A DNA stretch of 64,000 nt from the NCBI GenBank assembly GCA_003508835.1, contig PUFA01000034.1, positions 5,978,501 through 6,042,500 of the forward strand, written 5' to 3'. The notes under the pieces were generated by a model. It saw only the letters and a list, made by a program, of their open reading frames with translations, made no database searches and had not been told where the DNA came from. This DNA comes from Eonycteris spelaea. Lineage: Eukaryota; Chordata; Mammalia; Chiroptera; Pteropodidae. Shown piece by piece: positions 62,034 through 64,000 of the stretch. A program made the position numbers and the translations under genes. How positions within the stretch are numbered: position 1 is the first letter of the stretch; every line of letters begins with the position of its first letter.

Positions 62034-64000
62034 GTATGAATCCACTGGCTTTTATAAGCCAGGTCTGCTCCGTTCTGGTCCACACCAGCAGTTGTCAGCT
62101 CTAGGCGGTACTAAGACGACCTTAGGAGCATTTCAGAAATACTGAGGGATGTGCCTGCCCCAGACCAAGAATGCTGGACTCCCAGGCGTCTGCTGTTATA
62201 AAAATGCCTCATATTTCTGATGTATGGCCAGGGTTAAGAACCACTGGACGCAGACCAATTAATCACTTACTTGGAAGAAATCCAGGTACCTGGGCCGCAC
62301 TTCGGAAATATTCAATCAAGATCTCGGAGGTGTGGTGAGGAATATGTGTGTATAACAGGCTTTTCGCAAGATTATCACATGCAGATAAGATTTAGAAGCT
62401 GCTGCTGGGGTTAGAGGGTGTTTTCAAGTCTCTCCCAACCTCTTGGACATCAACTTAGTGACATCCCCTGGTAACATCAACTTGTCAAAATTCAGTCATC
62501 TACCTAGACCCCAACTTAAACCTCTTACCTGAATGTGGAAATACAAGCTACGATTTAAAGCATAAAATTTTGATTCAACCTTAAAAAAAAAAAAAAAAAC
62601 TAGTTAAAAAACAGCTTCCCCCCACCCCCCGCCCCCTGCCAAAAAAAAGAAAAAAAAAAAACCCCAGCTTTTGGTAATATTTGAGGAAGATCCTGGGAAA
62701 TAATTGTGTTGACCTAAGGACTTTTTAAACTCCTATGAATGCTGTGCTGATTAATATTCCTAGTAAGAATAGAAATAGAAATTTAGAGGCTATTTGCATT
62801 CTATGATCCCAGGAGAACTGATTAAACATCTGAGGAGAAGAGTCTGGAAGAAATGTAATTTTATACAGTCTTCTTACATTCACTGACTCAAAAGTTTCCT
62901 GAGACATTCAACTGTTAACTACAAAATTGTTTAATCTTTCACGAATCGAGCTTCCACTTTGTAGGTTCTGACGGCCGCAAAGGTAGAGCTTTGTTGAGTT
63001 CATTGAATCTTTAGATATTATAGCCTTGGCTTAACTGACCCAGGACTATCTAAATCACATAGCGTACTCTGTCAGTCAGGAAGCACTTGACTCTGGTCTT
63101 AGATTTCTCCTCTCGGACTTATTTATAATAAAATACTGCCTCCAGCAGTTTGAAATCAAAACCCAATGGGAGAAAGTGACACGTGTCCAGCAGATGCAAA
63201 ACCAAAATATAACAGAAATCCTTTTAATTCTAAAAGCCTTTTTTTAAAAAAAATTAACCCAGTGACTTTCAAATCTTCACTACAACCCATAGTTAGAAAT
63301 AATGTTATATCGTATTGCATTTATTACATCATACACACACATATATATACCTACATATGCATGTAATTGAAAAACAAATTTCACAAAATATCTTTCTGGT
63401 ATGTGATGTATTCCATTTTCTATTCCATTCTTTTCTTAAAAAAAAAAAGTTTAATGCTGGCCACAATTTAATTAATTTCATGTTCTACAAATGGGTGGTC
63501 AAGGCTATGGTATGCCACACACTGTTACCCATTATCCCTGCCAGAAGAAGGTTGAGCATTTTCCCTGGAATCAGACAGTATCCAGCTTCATTCAATGACC
63601 AGTTGCAGAGATACCGAGTCAGGTCTTAGGAAGGACATGAAGACAAGATGACAGCCGAGTCCACAGGAGCACATGTTCATTTTGTCTTAAGTACACCAGT
63701 GTGTATGGCTTTTATTAGACATATTTTATTTTATATTCTTGTGGTATTTACCACGAGATAAGCAAGATTTTGGAATCAGATACCTGTGATCAAATCACAG
63801 TCTTGCCACTTAGTATAGTATAGTGAAATAATTATGCATTTTTACTGTGGATTCAGAGCATTCCAGATTCTTTTACTTGTAAGCCGTGTGATTCTGGGCA
63901 TTTGTTAAACCACGCCGTGCCTCAGTTTTTTTAATCTGCAAAATAGAGTTTTTGTTAAGGTTGAAAGAAGTAATAAGTATATGGTTTTAAAAATACATCC
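62034..64000 (+). other. COL4A4: COL4A4 intron 19 (partial)
   Basis: The next human-type exon, which should start GMIGPPGPQG, is not seen before the right edge. It holds an MER5-like fragment at 62.1-62.25 kb, A/C tracts at 62.58-62.66 kb, an exon-like 18-mer at 62.965 kb (see findings) and a MIR at 63.77 kb. Confidence 0.8.
63765..63990 (+). repeat. MIR SINE
   Basis: 'tggaatcagatacctgtgat', 'cagtcttgccacttagtata', 'tgtgattctgggcatttgtt', 'gtgcctcagtttttttaatc' and 'ttaaggttgaaagaagtaat' are MIR landmarks on the plus strand. Confidence 0.75.

Noticed and set aside
1..64000. CRISPR arrays, bacterial operons, tRNA genes, active transposases
   Set aside because: None seen; the DNA is clearly vertebrate nuclear sequence, and all repeats are decayed mammalian families.

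Overview
This is mammalian genomic DNA. It is intron-rich, has one CpG island, and is full of old mammalian repeats (MIR, L1/HAL1, MaLR-like LTRs, hAT and Tigger fossils). I recognise one locus: the head-to-head basement-membrane collagen pair COL4A3 (minus strand) and COL4A4 (plus strand), whose products join collagen alpha-5(IV) in the alpha3.alpha4.alpha5 network of the glomerular, cochlear and ocular basement membranes. I saw no Alu, B1/B2, carnivore, equine or ruminant SINE. A poly(A)-tailed 5S-rRNA-derived element at 3.0 kb recalls the 5S-derived SINEs known from fruit bats, so a pteropodid bat is a reasonable but unproven guess.

Layout. 1-14683: first intron of COL4A3, non-coding, mostly old repeats. 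14480-15620: CpG island acting as a shared bidirectional promoter; it holds COL4A3 exon 1 (14684-14784, minus) and should hold the untranslated first exon(s) of COL4A4. From about 15.5 kb to the right edge: COL4A4 on the plus strand. I place 18 coding exons between 27306 and 62033 by reading splice sites and Gly-X-Y phase: signal peptide (exons 2-3), 7S cysteine cluster (exon 4), then triple helix (exons 5-19). The gene continues beyond the window. Exon numbers follow human COL4A4 from memory.

The most notable observations are reading-frame problems in both partner genes. COL4A4 exon 13 is 80 nt where phase requires a multiple of 3; after splicing it leads to a TAA four codons or fewer into exon 14. 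COL4A3 exon 1 has its ATG out of frame with the Leu-rich signal peptide because one base is missing around codon 2. Either the assembly has single-base indel errors at two places, or this haplotype carries real lesions in both halves of an Alport-disease gene pair. Separately, the COL4A4 start codon has moved three codons downstream, with an in-frame TAA just before it. Other points: a near-perfect 29-bp inverted repeat at 22.3 kb, a possible 18-nt in-frame collagen-like microexon at 62965, and a weak donor on exon 18. I found no novel multi-gene system and no other protein-coding gene.
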